In this document: positions 46,401 through 51,327 of the stretch, in pieces
How the letters are laid out: every line of letters begins with the position of its first letter
How positions within the stretch are numbered: position 1 is the first letter of the stretch
Source: a virus
Virus record (IMG/VR): IMGVR_UViG_3300035034_000779
Location: 1-64,000 of that record
Strand: one strand, 5' to 3'
Length of the DNA stretch: 64,000 bases
Notes under the pieces: generated by a model
The model's input: the letters and a program-made list of their open reading frames with translations, nothing else
Told to the model about the DNA's origin: nothing
Database searches by the model: none
Translations under genes and position numbers: made by a program

Positions 46401-46591
46401 ACCCGGCGACCAAAATATCCGGATAGCTTTTCGGCTACTCCGGGTTGTATCATTTGGTCAAGGGTAGCGTTTAAGAATTTTTCATTAGTTGGTGTACGAA
46501 AAAATCTTGGGAGGAATTGTGTACTTTTAACACTACGATCAGGCTTTTCTGGGTTTATTGGGTATTCATTTTGATTATTGTCGTAAGCCAT
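31484..46591 (-). CDS. giant baseplate-region structural protein (5,035 aa)
   Basis: One uninterrupted reading frame of 15,108 nt. It sits directly after gp6 (1-nt overlap), the position of T4 gene 7, but is about five times the length of T4 gp7. The N-terminus is basic and soluble. At residues about 2160-2260 and 2950-3150 there are FG-GAP-like beta-propeller repeats (FGTSVALSEDGKYLIIGSP, YGESIALSNNGNFLAVGEP). At about 3560 and 3940 a GxGY-type repeat occurs (IAEQGRGYLRIPTFQI, NGGTGYTERPVVRL). Residues about 4030-5000 hold a series of beta-sandwich-like units of the form DGSTxxFxLxxxP. Few Cys, no membrane segment. It probably forms part of the wedge or a baseplate-attached adhesin. Large proteins at this locus are known in marine T4-like phages. 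Confidence 0.82.
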   Translation of the reverse strand: MAYDNNQNEYPINPEKPDRSVKSTQFLPRFFRTPTNEKFLNATLDQMIQPGVAEKLSGYFGRRVSKARKKDDSYVGAVTSQRENYQLEPATVIKDDLSNVLFYKDYQDFINQTTAFKGNTSNHNILNAQEYYAWNPNIDWDKIANFREYYWLPNGPQPVPVRGNAKEVQSTLTVELAEQGDSLAYLFTPNGFTPNKTLKLFRGQTYRFQINTPNHPIAFATSRSFTPGEAILVATTEGIKASGLYDNAPYDGEQYDVGPFVVDPNPGGVTPGEAINRSQIYNDGVTRYNEEFEEVAVVYVEEGFIEFKVPENAPDKLYYISKNDVNVSGFIKIYDIEENTEINVEEEIIGKRAYKTSTGYDISNGMKIYFQGDVTPEIYSTGEWYVEGVGSEIKLINSNDLEIPAAYSTNLEIPFDTDGFDTLPYANSSSFAGTKDYIVINRASLDRNAWTRYNRWFHRGVIETSAIINGTEVEVDQAQRAKRPIIEFEAGLKLYNFGSASKTDIALIDNFTTDVFSTIEGSIGYNVDGIDLTEGQRILFTADPDSFVANKIYEVTFVTFENRRQIALRETIDTQPLLNETVLVQQGVENAGQIYFYNGSSWIRGQEKTEINQEPKFDLFDKNGISYADQTVYDATNFRGNSIFSYRRGTGIVDTELGFALSYRAFENVGDIVFDFNLLNESYTYAQSNTQIMIDSKIAYLQKYSQREEFSYKNGWTKGRRNSRQKVTRQFFGEDIVNDFPVDVYNRSGELNDLRVWVYVNNNLKFFEIDYEINRINGIAYVRFFTDLVPGDRILIKSNSLTPKNDNGYYEIPTNLERNPLNNNILSFTLGEVNDHVTTIVEEAFEFNGNFPGNSNLRDLGEIDQYGTKIVKHSGPFNLANFHITDKENNIVKALRFNRKEYAKFKRLFFQTAFNLGFDGTIKEHVDRILGEMNKAKTNTMPFYFSDMLPSGPSKKLEYTVVDTRNEFFALTQPFTLGELSPIAVLVYKNESQLIHGKDYTFNDNGFCIITADKEIDDIIEIYEYETTDGCFIPPTPTKLGLYQAYRPAIINDTTYRTPTVMIQGHDGSLTRAYDDYRDDLLLELETRIYNNLKQPYRTDILDIKDFVGGEFRSTNYTRDSINDSMIYDFTQWLSVVGSVDYTNNNFYVNGDTFTYNYKFMSSPSGKPLPGFWRAVYKEAYDTDRPHTNPWEMLGFTVMPDWWTDKYGPAPYTRDNLILWNDLEQGAIKEPGTNPQYLTKYARPGLTTHIPVDSQGNLLSPLDSNYAKGYISNLTVREFAFGDEAPVETAWRKSSEYPFSLITSWLLNQPSKVMGIGFDISRIERDLAGHLVYTESQEQIRTADLIFPNTIMGNTRINTAGLVNFMYNYLASSVLLSYENYKDRLTSITTQLGAKIGGFTDKDKFELILDSRTPFNKSNVLIPKENYNIFLNTSSPVEVINYSGVIIERLTGGYAIRGYDRNSPGFSYFRAHELNNDTLINIGGVSQSFVNWDVNNRYLVGQVVQYQSKFYRTKTAHVSESSFDIEKFAVLPRLPIDGGRDVYIRKSFDKRRVLEIPYGFVFKTIQEVADFIFGYQAYLIDKGFIFDYFDKDAGVVEDWVQSIKEFAFWTTQNWQENSSITLSPGAAQIKFKSEFSVVDNLFDNFYDYSLFKADGQKLKEDFTSRVRNNENDFIVSPRETADGIYNIKLPLVQKEHVLLLDNRTVFNDILYDLEPGYRQERIRVVGYRSDNWTGGLNIPGFIYDSATVTEWETNKDYSIGDLVKYKEFYYVSNNKISGTDKFSTKDWTRLGERPEPKLRTNFDFKISEFSDFYSLDTDNFDGEQQRMAQHLIGYQDRDYLKNIINDDISQYKFYQGYIADKGTKNSLTKLFDALASADKESLEFYEEWGVRVGQIGAVEKFSEIEYALDETKFFLTPQPIELTNTIDTNDTRLIYKIRESETYLKNLNYDHTPFPTVANFTEFLKTAGYIHTDDVVQSLIDYKSILNLDFSDLTEGDYVWVGKENNTWNVYRFSSSNYQIEKITDSYTIRQNDSTASNITDGTVIVLNDSPDFEPGEIIGIFDVNEGEGFYEILDVRANVLVLATEGLGTEEISKGRIARFKSKRFSNLQLANQTIQDLGLKNGEIIWIDNGLNSNWSVFKKDTIYAQQTQILNPDAFDSNDDQFATSVSASSTNNELVVGSPGTLDGKVHVYSRSADLNNLVFRNSITPPENIMDIGGRFGTSVALSEDGKYLIIGSPEASNVKTRYKGEYSTVIDYEKNAVVRYLDSLWKARLRILGATDNIEFSTFDSYSQIAERSDSSLIKLLTLGNYNLEETNVDHILVRAPADIYAGVAVGDDIVLKWNSYTQENGDQSTAVEPFDGNIIGIDADYISDRHTIEEKIEHIIYVNRWSALPEIGEQISSDSASGIVTYFDNSDASLIIYIKNLNGTFDSSGDIYDSENTLIGSYVIPDYDAGTGLGGYLQISAPSYVNSVVDDVYTDEGRGLIIQDVLRATEAEYTDPLRPNFYYNVTEILQDLGTIANQNEEISYLSVLSYRGDPYALIESDQLDDRWVVRAPKAFTDTITNTSLLAGTGNGDKFRFYPNTEIPLTNLGLGNVDFDVELEVKDLWDGYIDFEFTEFQIADEEPDGVVGDPFEPVVGDVISDNTTGATAEVVFYKRNFNDVRVYVKNVTGTWRLGSLWGESGNVSRQGSPVRTIGAIRQVSLGTSEVGKLIVIEENDLLQIPNLQSISSQEYWFYTEDFNISGIPRDANLPSSNNRDWIQVYNIEATEFGTESGYTNQGMYSVYERRVRGSYEYVNSFVVPEAENDRRLGAQVKVSKQNDLYTFYISSSGNGTVNLPGTINMVLHGNRNGITYVWERAKDRNYRGIFQDNVFYKENEIVRVGTKTYHSITNLAPGVFDEEDWIESSSDVSYTGYIPINAEDNINDDIFSPGNPDSSVPGILQFAYDFDISDNGQILAVSSKLTGNDSTKQSTIEIYRRENDHFSLSQVIQAPEDFTGYGESIALSNNGNFLAVGEPYNDSRRVDQGRVHIYKQTAGTFVSNQILKSTSNEKAEKFGYKLSFDDNQLVITSLNGDIKAKTTFDGDSTYFDQRLTRFVNIDFNTGLVQLYEKINDTLVYADAFSFKDIDTDLTFFGENVLVKNNHVYIGIPRARLQDDLYEGLLLDYRKPKNTNTWSLHREPIDPVNINDIKTAFVYNKRTNQYESNVDFIDPIQGKIAGIADQDITYKTYYDPAIYNIGDEEVIVDETEHWAERYVGRVWWDLTNALFINPYQGDIIYQTNSWNKLFPGASIDVYEWVETTLLPSEWDSLSDTDEGLANNISGTTKYGDAAYTTKQKYDSIAQSFESRYYYWVKNKVTVPNVEFRTISINDITNLIANPFRQQYRFASLLSENRFSLNNLDRFLEDKNLIISFQFWELNNRDMNIHNEYQLITDGLGTSKPKRDIETKWFDSLVGKDRFFQEVPNIELSPKIRYGNLNRPRQSWFINRKEALKQVVERTNAVLLENLIVDDFDLSALEDQDPAPSIVTNLFDNIVDNFAQLQFVGTSRFSRAILTPVIEDGKITRIDIAEQGRGYLRIPTFQIIGKGQDADFEITLDGIGRISGVTVTNEGFGYDSTTSIIVRPFSILVENDEFINNKWSIYSWNQTLREWERRRTQDYDVTSYWEYSDWYATGYNTFSQVDYTIDEAYELTALNDIIGNVTKIRNIGSGGWLLLLKVDDQDTIDYTVNYETIGRENGTIQFSSSLYDPAAGQTGFDVNNYDITLYDSEPAIEIRKILEIIRDDLFVDQLEVEYNKLFFASLRYVFTEQGYVDWAFKTSFVKATHNVGTLQQKTTYQNDNLPSYEDYIFEVKPYKTKIREYLSTYDSKDDTHSVVTDFDLPPSYNEDRKKILPESVKIRDGVLTGVTNKTQSYPWKHWLDNYAYSVTEIRISNGGTGYTERPVVRLIGGGGTGATARANIGSGSVNSITVLTSGSNYTSAPKVEIERPQIEGSVPARASAIIGDSPVRSSHIAVKFDRVNGSYYILNIDESESFNGTASRTNFNLKWPMDLRTNTVSITINGQEVLRSEYEFSNLLDESKGYDRYKGQIRFTNPPSNGAAIVINYKKNALMLTAQDRINFYYNPTSGQFGKDLGQLMDGIDYGGVEVRSFGFSGGGGWDTEPWYTGTWDTYDTTFEDEIFTLDGSTIVLELAQPLENGVEYNIYKNGIRLDDPSDSTPSNPNAVTQPIQGDGVTDVINLQNINIDAGDGDVIIVRKSTSDGSFLPDPDSYDTLLQGGDMAYQTAKGIAADQIVVDGDGFVTPTTSKGPEELIPGQVLDTLDIQVYDRVGNGGSRIYSANYITDGITETYPLVERPNSQDAIFVKISNQIVNSYSVDWETNELTFNAIPVANQELNIVVVGESGTSVLDAITLTGNGSTSTFSTAARYSDGNITANVMVNGVPTEVTLTKNVRENEISLIADGSTVNFELPYYPSIDSVITVDGIEQLPQFYQYQILTDEFGDNQYVLSFLDNIPLSGSSVIIYDNIGNTDIEFAVPPAEGATIRVIVYDSPTTVSSVVELEQLIGDGSTEQFELSNAPFSQDPTRYRTLVEVDGQMLSAGYTQEFNVTTAREYIIETWQIPRGTIATDNLRVFLNGEELEQTISWRWDTFNSSVLLFTDIGTVNDKLLVYIIDDGEYTIEGSTLTFDTAPAIDATIKVWQFSNHDVQDINRKTYDIVAREAIIVGTEAYSTYNQLSNGIIKLKSPAQDAQYVWVSINGETLSPSVDYYVTDDLNSFRIVRELAEGDVVDYIHFTADKKTDTFGFRQFKDMLNRTHYKRLDETMTYILASDLNWWDLRIEVTDGTTLPEPNKEKNIPGVVFLDGERIEYFVKQDNTLRQLRRGTLGTGVKDLYVAGTKVYEQGPGQTIPYKDQTRTQVFQSDGTTNLYTLDFVASNVDEIEVFVGGRRLRKTEIQSFDKTIDQDSPEADITLPVEFSVDGTTLTLTEDPLENSNIVVVRKIGKTWTDQGISIRYADNDISRFIRARSVELPE

Positions 46592-49500
46592 TAGAAACTA
46601 GTTCCTCCAGTTATGCTTATTGTTGATAGTGTATTACTTTGAATTCCTGTATTAGGATCTACGCTAGATGTTACCACTAGTCCTCCTGCTTGCAATCTAG
46701 TTGCGGTTATAGCATCAATTATTTGAACATCGTCAACTGTTGCCCCAGATATAAAAACTTCATCTGCTTCAGAACGAATTTCAAACAAACTACCAAATGC
46801 TTGTGATGTTTGAATTGGTACAATAACAAAGGATACTACATCAGGAGCAAGTTGATTCATTACATACGTTGACAATTCGCTAAAGTAAAAAGTCTCTCCA
46901 AATTCCCAATTTTCAAGAGCAAAATATTGATTCATTGCTTCAATTACTTGAGTTTTAACGTCGTTATCATTAACTACCAAGTCTGGATTCTTTACTATCT
47001 TAAATGTAGCTCTTAGATCTGATTTTGCTTTTGTACCAAACAATATCTTATACTTAACCGAATTATAAATTACTTCGTCACTTATGGTTTTAATTTGATT
47101 TAACTGTTGTCCAAAATTACGATATAATTCATCAGAACTAGGTGGTAGAGGAATAGTAGATGTAGTTCCATCAAGGTAGTTGCGAAATGAAGAATCATAT
47201 CGACGTGTTAGCATATAAACATCCATTATATTACTCACTGCCGGATCAATTCTTGAATTTGAATCAGCTGCATGAACATAATAGAAACGTAAATTATCAC
47301 GTCCTACATATGCTCTGTATCCGGAAATAGTTTCAAGTCTTATGTTAGTTAGGTCTACTACCTTAAAAACATTGGTACTAGAAACATAAAATATATCACC
47401 CTCTTGATATTGACTTAACGCTCCTATGTCTTGCTCAAAAGAAACAACCAAAATACCTGCATCTGACTGAGAAATATAACGATAATCTTCTACACCGTCT
47501 GATGTCCTATAAGATTTTTCAAAAATATACTTAGTATTGGCATTAACTGATTGATTTACAATTTCGTCAAATATATCAATATCATCTACTACACCATCGT
47601 TGTCGCTATCAAAGAAACTAATTTGTATTTTCTTTGAATCTACGTATCCTTCTTTATCTCGAAATTCTTCAATAATTTCCCAATCATGATTAATAGTGAA
47701 AGGAGAATTTGAATCAGGTTGTGTATTAATTGACATAATTTGTATCTTATCTTTTACTATATTACCAGTTCTATTATCATATATTGTATCCGAAGAATCA
47801 TAATAAAACTTAATTTCTCTATCACTTTCAAATATATAACGTAACCCTCTATAAGTTAATGTATATGATTCTCCATTTGTCTGAAACAAAATTAACCAAC
47901 TTGCATCAAGATTTTGATTGCTTGTGTCTCCTGCTTTACCTGTTGAAAAATTTGAATTAATATCAATATTTGTATTATCAACTAATTTCCATTGTCTTGA
48001 CGGTACATCATATCTTAATCCAAAAGTATTAAAAGAAAATGTTTGGTCTACAATCTGTGTTTTAACCGGAGCAGTTATCGAAGTTGCTAATTTTGGTTTT
48101 AATTCACTTAATATTGCATTAGATGGTATAACGTCGTTAAAAACAATGGGACCTTTACCAGTTTCGTCAACTGCGATACCTCTACCATTTACACTTATTA
48201 CCTTTGTCCATTTATAAAGAGTTGCTCCCGGAGCAGTTCCGTCACCTACATCAATAGTCCCGTTTGCTTTAAAATAATAACCAGCAGGTGGAATAAATTT
48301 ACAGAGTGTACCGGATTCAATACTCTTTAAAGAATTAGATGTAAATGATCCAACGGTATAAGGCTGACCATCTACGTCTTCTAGATATCCAGTTGACTGG
48401 TTCGTGTCAGACGTACTTTGAACCCATGTTGCAGATAAATCAGATGTAAATATTCTTGGAAATTCTTTATAATAAAAATTTAAGACTTTTCTATCTTTTA
48501 ATATTGGTTCAATTGTGTTTAAGATTATACCTTCAATATCTGTTTGTGTAGCAAAAGTAAAGGTTTGCTTCTCTTCAATACTTTGACGATATAATACACC
48601 ATCTACTCCATAAAGATTGACTGTGCTATATTTTCCACTAGTGTCTATTAAATCAAAATAACGACTAATTCCACTTGACGTCCTATTAACTGCTTTTACC
48701 TTTACAATCTCTTGAGAAATTCCAAGAGGGGCAATATTATAATCTTCTGCTGTTACCATTCTATTTTGTGTGTAATAAGTAGAAGGTGCATTAGAACGAA
48801 TGCTGTCGTTTGATTCTGTTGATGCTCCGTTATCAACTGTTGCCTTTAGAGAAAGTCCAATTGATAATGTTTCAACTGTACCGTTTCTTGAAAGATAAGG
48901 AATAGATATACTAATATTTTGCATATCTGGAGTTTGAACAATTACTCGACGGTTAGCAGAAGTACGATAATATACACGGAATGTTCCTTTTGGTAGATTA
49001 CCAAAGACGCCGTCGCTAAAAATAAGATTGATTCTATCGTCTGACCTAGTAAGAACAGAATAAAAATTTCTTATGCCTTTGTTCAAACTGTTATAGATTA
49101 CGTTATTTCCTTCAATTGCTTCAACCTTAGTCCAGTATTCTGTTTCAGAACCTTGATCATTTAATTGATATAACCAAACATCAGAGTTATTAATATTCCT
49201 TGCATCTACACCAATAATTTGATTAGGTACTGTATTATTGATTGTAAAAATTCCTTGATCTAATACTCCTTGACGGAAATGACTGAAAAATCCTGTATTA
49301 GAAGAACCTGCTCCTCGACCATCATCTCTGTATAAACAAGCAAGACTATTTGCAAGAATAGGCAATTCTTCTTTTATTTCACCGTCTTCTAAATCAGTTG
49401 AAACTATTTCAAAAGGTGTATCTATTCCTTCAACTGATTTAGAAAATTTATAAATTGGAAGATCTGTGTTGATAGCATTAAAACGATATTGTTCAGTTGG

Positions 49501-50046
49501 TATTCCTGCTACTGTATCTTTCTTGTCAGGGCGACCAAACGTGCCATTAACTGGTAATGCAGAATTCATTATTTTAATAAATTGCTCGTACCAATCTGAA
49601 TTAGACGGATCATTCCATACAATTGTTTGTCCTGCTAAATTGAAATTATTAGAATCAAGTAATGTTTCCGTTGTGCTAACAGAATCAAATTTTAATAATC
49701 CGTTTGCTGCTTGGTTTCTTTTAACATTATATGATAGCAATCGAGCCAATCTTAAGATTGATTCTCTTCTTTCTGCTAATTCAATAAAGTTTTCTCTTGC
49801 ATTTAGATCTATACGGAAAGAAAGATTTTGTCCAAGGAATGCAATAAGATCAATTAACGCAAGGTATTCGCTACTTTCAATATAATCGTTAAAATCTTCA
49901 GGATAGTTTTCTCTCAAATATGAAATCATCGTCCTGCGAAGATTGTCAAAGTCATAACTTTGAAAATCTGCATTACGAAATGTTTGATAAACCCTTTTCC
50001 AATCCTCTGCTACGAGGAGTCTATTTTGACGATCTGTAGCCGACAT
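46591..50046 (-). CDS. gp6: baseplate wedge subunit gp6
   Basis: 1,151 aa, longer than T4 gp6 (about 660). The N-terminus (FDNLRRTMISYLRENYPEDFNDY, SSEYLALIDLIAFLGQNLSFRID) matches the gp6 family of marine T4-like phages. RILRLARLLSYNVKRNQAA is the next conserved helix. gp6 forms the inner wedge ring and joins gp25 and gp53. The extra length lies in the centre (residues about 500-900), with beta-rich insertions. It is preceded by gp25 and followed by the giant gene, the T4-like wedge order. Confidence 0.88.
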   Translation of the reverse strand: MSATDRQNRLLVAEDWKRVYQTFRNADFQSYDFDNLRRTMISYLRENYPEDFNDYIESSEYLALIDLIAFLGQNLSFRIDLNARENFIELAERRESILRLARLLSYNVKRNQAANGLLKFDSVSTTETLLDSNNFNLAGQTIVWNDPSNSDWYEQFIKIMNSALPVNGTFGRPDKKDTVAGIPTEQYRFNAINTDLPIYKFSKSVEGIDTPFEIVSTDLEDGEIKEELPILANSLACLYRDDGRGAGSSNTGFFSHFRQGVLDQGIFTINNTVPNQIIGVDARNINNSDVWLYQLNDQGSETEYWTKVEAIEGNNVIYNSLNKGIRNFYSVLTRSDDRINLIFSDGVFGNLPKGTFRVYYRTSANRRVIVQTPDMQNISISIPYLSRNGTVETLSIGLSLKATVDNGASTESNDSIRSNAPSTYYTQNRMVTAEDYNIAPLGISQEIVKVKAVNRTSSGISRYFDLIDTSGKYSTVNLYGVDGVLYRQSIEEKQTFTFATQTDIEGIILNTIEPILKDRKVLNFYYKEFPRIFTSDLSATWVQSTSDTNQSTGYLEDVDGQPYTVGSFTSNSLKSIESGTLCKFIPPAGYYFKANGTIDVGDGTAPGATLYKWTKVISVNGRGIAVDETGKGPIVFNDVIPSNAILSELKPKLATSITAPVKTQIVDQTFSFNTFGLRYDVPSRQWKLVDNTNIDINSNFSTGKAGDTSNQNLDASWLILFQTNGESYTLTYRGLRYIFESDREIKFYYDSSDTIYDNRTGNIVKDKIQIMSINTQPDSNSPFTINHDWEIIEEFRDKEGYVDSKKIQISFFDSDNDGVVDDIDIFDEIVNQSVNANTKYIFEKSYRTSDGVEDYRYISQSDAGILVVSFEQDIGALSQYQEGDIFYVSSTNVFKVVDLTNIRLETISGYRAYVGRDNLRFYYVHAADSNSRIDPAVSNIMDVYMLTRRYDSSFRNYLDGTTSTIPLPPSSDELYRNFGQQLNQIKTISDEVIYNSVKYKILFGTKAKSDLRATFKIVKNPDLVVNDNDVKTQVIEAMNQYFALENWEFGETFYFSELSTYVMNQLAPDVVSFVIVPIQTSQAFGSLFEIRSEADEVFISGATVDDVQIIDAITATRLQAGGLVVTSSVDPNTGIQSNTLSTISITGGTSF

Positions 50047-50069
50047 ACACTCATTCTCCTATTATAATG

Positions 50070-50077
50070 TATTTATT
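50070..50077 (-). promoter_or_regulatory. late-promoter-like octamer AATAAATA before gp6
   Basis: AATAAATA on the minus strand in the 60-nt gap between gp25 and gp6, ending about 24 nt before ATG 50046. AGGAG follows at proper distance as ribosome binding site. It is the same octamer as at 31481, so it is a reasonable late promoter for gp6 and the giant gene. Confidence 0.5.
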
Positions 50078-50106
50078 AAGAATAGAAAAGTGCTCTGTTA
50101 TTTCTA

Positions 50107-50553
50107 TTAAGAAATTAGTCCGTTTTCTCTATCAAATCGAAATTGCATAGATTCAGAAATATTATAAGGGAGATATGTGAGATCACACTCAATTTGTATT
50201 CCACTTTCGTAGGAATCAACCGTAACTTGATTAACTACTACTCTTGGATCATAGTTAACGATAGTGGTTACGTTTTCGGCTACTGCTTCCTTTAAGTCAT
50301 CAGTTAATGGTTCGAATATTATATCCCATATAATTGTTCCAAATTCTGGATTTTCAAGTTTTTCGCCTTGTCTTATATGAAAATGATTTATAAGATCCTG
50401 TTTAATTAATTCAAGATCATATAATCGGAGACTTCTCCGATTAGGATCAACTGTACTAAGTCCTCTGTAAGCACGTCCTTTTACTACCGAATCAGGATAA
50501 TTTCCTGATGATACATTTACACGTTTGATTAAGTTTTTTTCGAGCGCTGCCAT
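50107..50553 (-). CDS. gp25: baseplate wedge subunit gp25
   Basis: 148 aa, about the length of T4 gp25 (132). IWDIIFEPLTDDLKEAV carries the conserved EP of the gp25/GPW lysozyme-like baseplate family, preceded by the helix LELIKQDLINHFHIRQGEKL. gp25 starts sheath assembly and connects the wedge to the hub. The gene begins 15 nt after the CHAP-like gene. Confidence 0.92.
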   Translation of the reverse strand: MAALEKNLIKRVNVSSGNYPDSVVKGRAYRGLSTVDPNRRSLRLYDLELIKQDLINHFHIRQGEKLENPEFGTIIWDIIFEPLTDDLKEAVAENVTTIVNYDPRVVVNQVTVDSYESGIQIECDLTYLPYNISESMQFRFDRENGLIS

Positions 50554-50568
50554 ATTAATACTTATCCA

Positions 50569-51327
50569 TTATGCGCTTAGGGTTTTAGACGGTGATAAAA
50601 ATTCTTTTTCATCAAACGTTGGTCCAGTATCTGGTATATCGGATATTTCCGTTATTCTTCTTACGTCAGTTACATATAAATTACCATTTACAGAAAAATT
50701 TGAATATTTTACTCTATCAGCTTGGTTGCCACCAAACACCCTAACTCTGTTAGTTGAAGGAATATATCGATCTACAAATCCAACATGTCCCCCGGGACCT
50801 TTTCTGCTTTTGAAAACAATTATATCATTCTTGCGAACATTAGACCAAGTCCTCCAGTCTACTGGTGAACCATATGATTTATATGCTTGTGAACTACCTG
50901 TTCTTAAACCTTCAAATCCTGCTTGAACTAAGGCCCACGACATAAAGGCTGCACACCAAGAAGTTTTTCTGTCATTTGTTCTATCATATCCTGCTACTGC
51001 AAGTGCTTCGAGTATACGAGGATTAGATCCGTTTTCTGCCCAATCTTGTCTTTCTACTTCAACTAACAAAGTATTTAATCTAGCAAGACTTCCTGCTCCA
51101 TTTGATTCTATTATGGTATTTGTATATGCTACAGAATTACCTTCGCTTGCTGACCCTGCAGGTGAACCAGTATGATATGCTCCTGTATCCTTAACTCCGT
51201 TTACATCAGTTCCGGGTGCATCTAAAGCAGCAGCATTAATTTGAGGTATAAAAACTTCAAGCTCATCTTCAGTTATTAATCTTGCCGGATCAACACAAGG
51301 AGTTGTAGGTATTATTATCCTAGCCAT
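50569..51327 (-). CDS. CHAP-like cell-wall amidase/peptidase
   Basis: 252 aa. TSWCAAFMSWALVQAGF (Cys125), GGHVGFVDRY (His181) and FGGNQADRV (Asn201) give the Cys-His-Asn triad of NlpC/P60-CHAP proteins of the type found in TIGR02594-like phage enzymes. It would cleave peptide bridges in peptidoglycan. The first 100 residues are a Gly/Ser/Ala-rich linker with no motif. It is encoded inside the baseplate cluster, next to the gp5-like hub, so it is more likely a tail-associated lysin than a late endolysin. No signal peptide. Confidence 0.74.
   Translation of the reverse strand: MARIIIPTTPCVDPARLITEDELEVFIPQINAAALDAPGTDVNGVKDTGAYHTGSPAGSASEGNSVAYTNTIIESNGAGSLARLNTLLVEVERQDWAENGSNPRILEALAVAGYDRTNDRKTSWCAAFMSWALVQAGFEGLRTGSSQAYKSYGSPVDWRTWSNVRKNDIIVFKSRKGPGGHVGFVDRYIPSTNRVRVFGGNQADRVKYSNFSVNGNLYVTDVRRITEISDIPDTGPTFDEKEFLSPSKTLSA

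Noticed and set aside
49466-49885. Plus-strand frame of 139 codons inside gp6
   Set aside because: It lies antisense to the conserved gp6 N-terminus, and its composition looks like a shadow frame.
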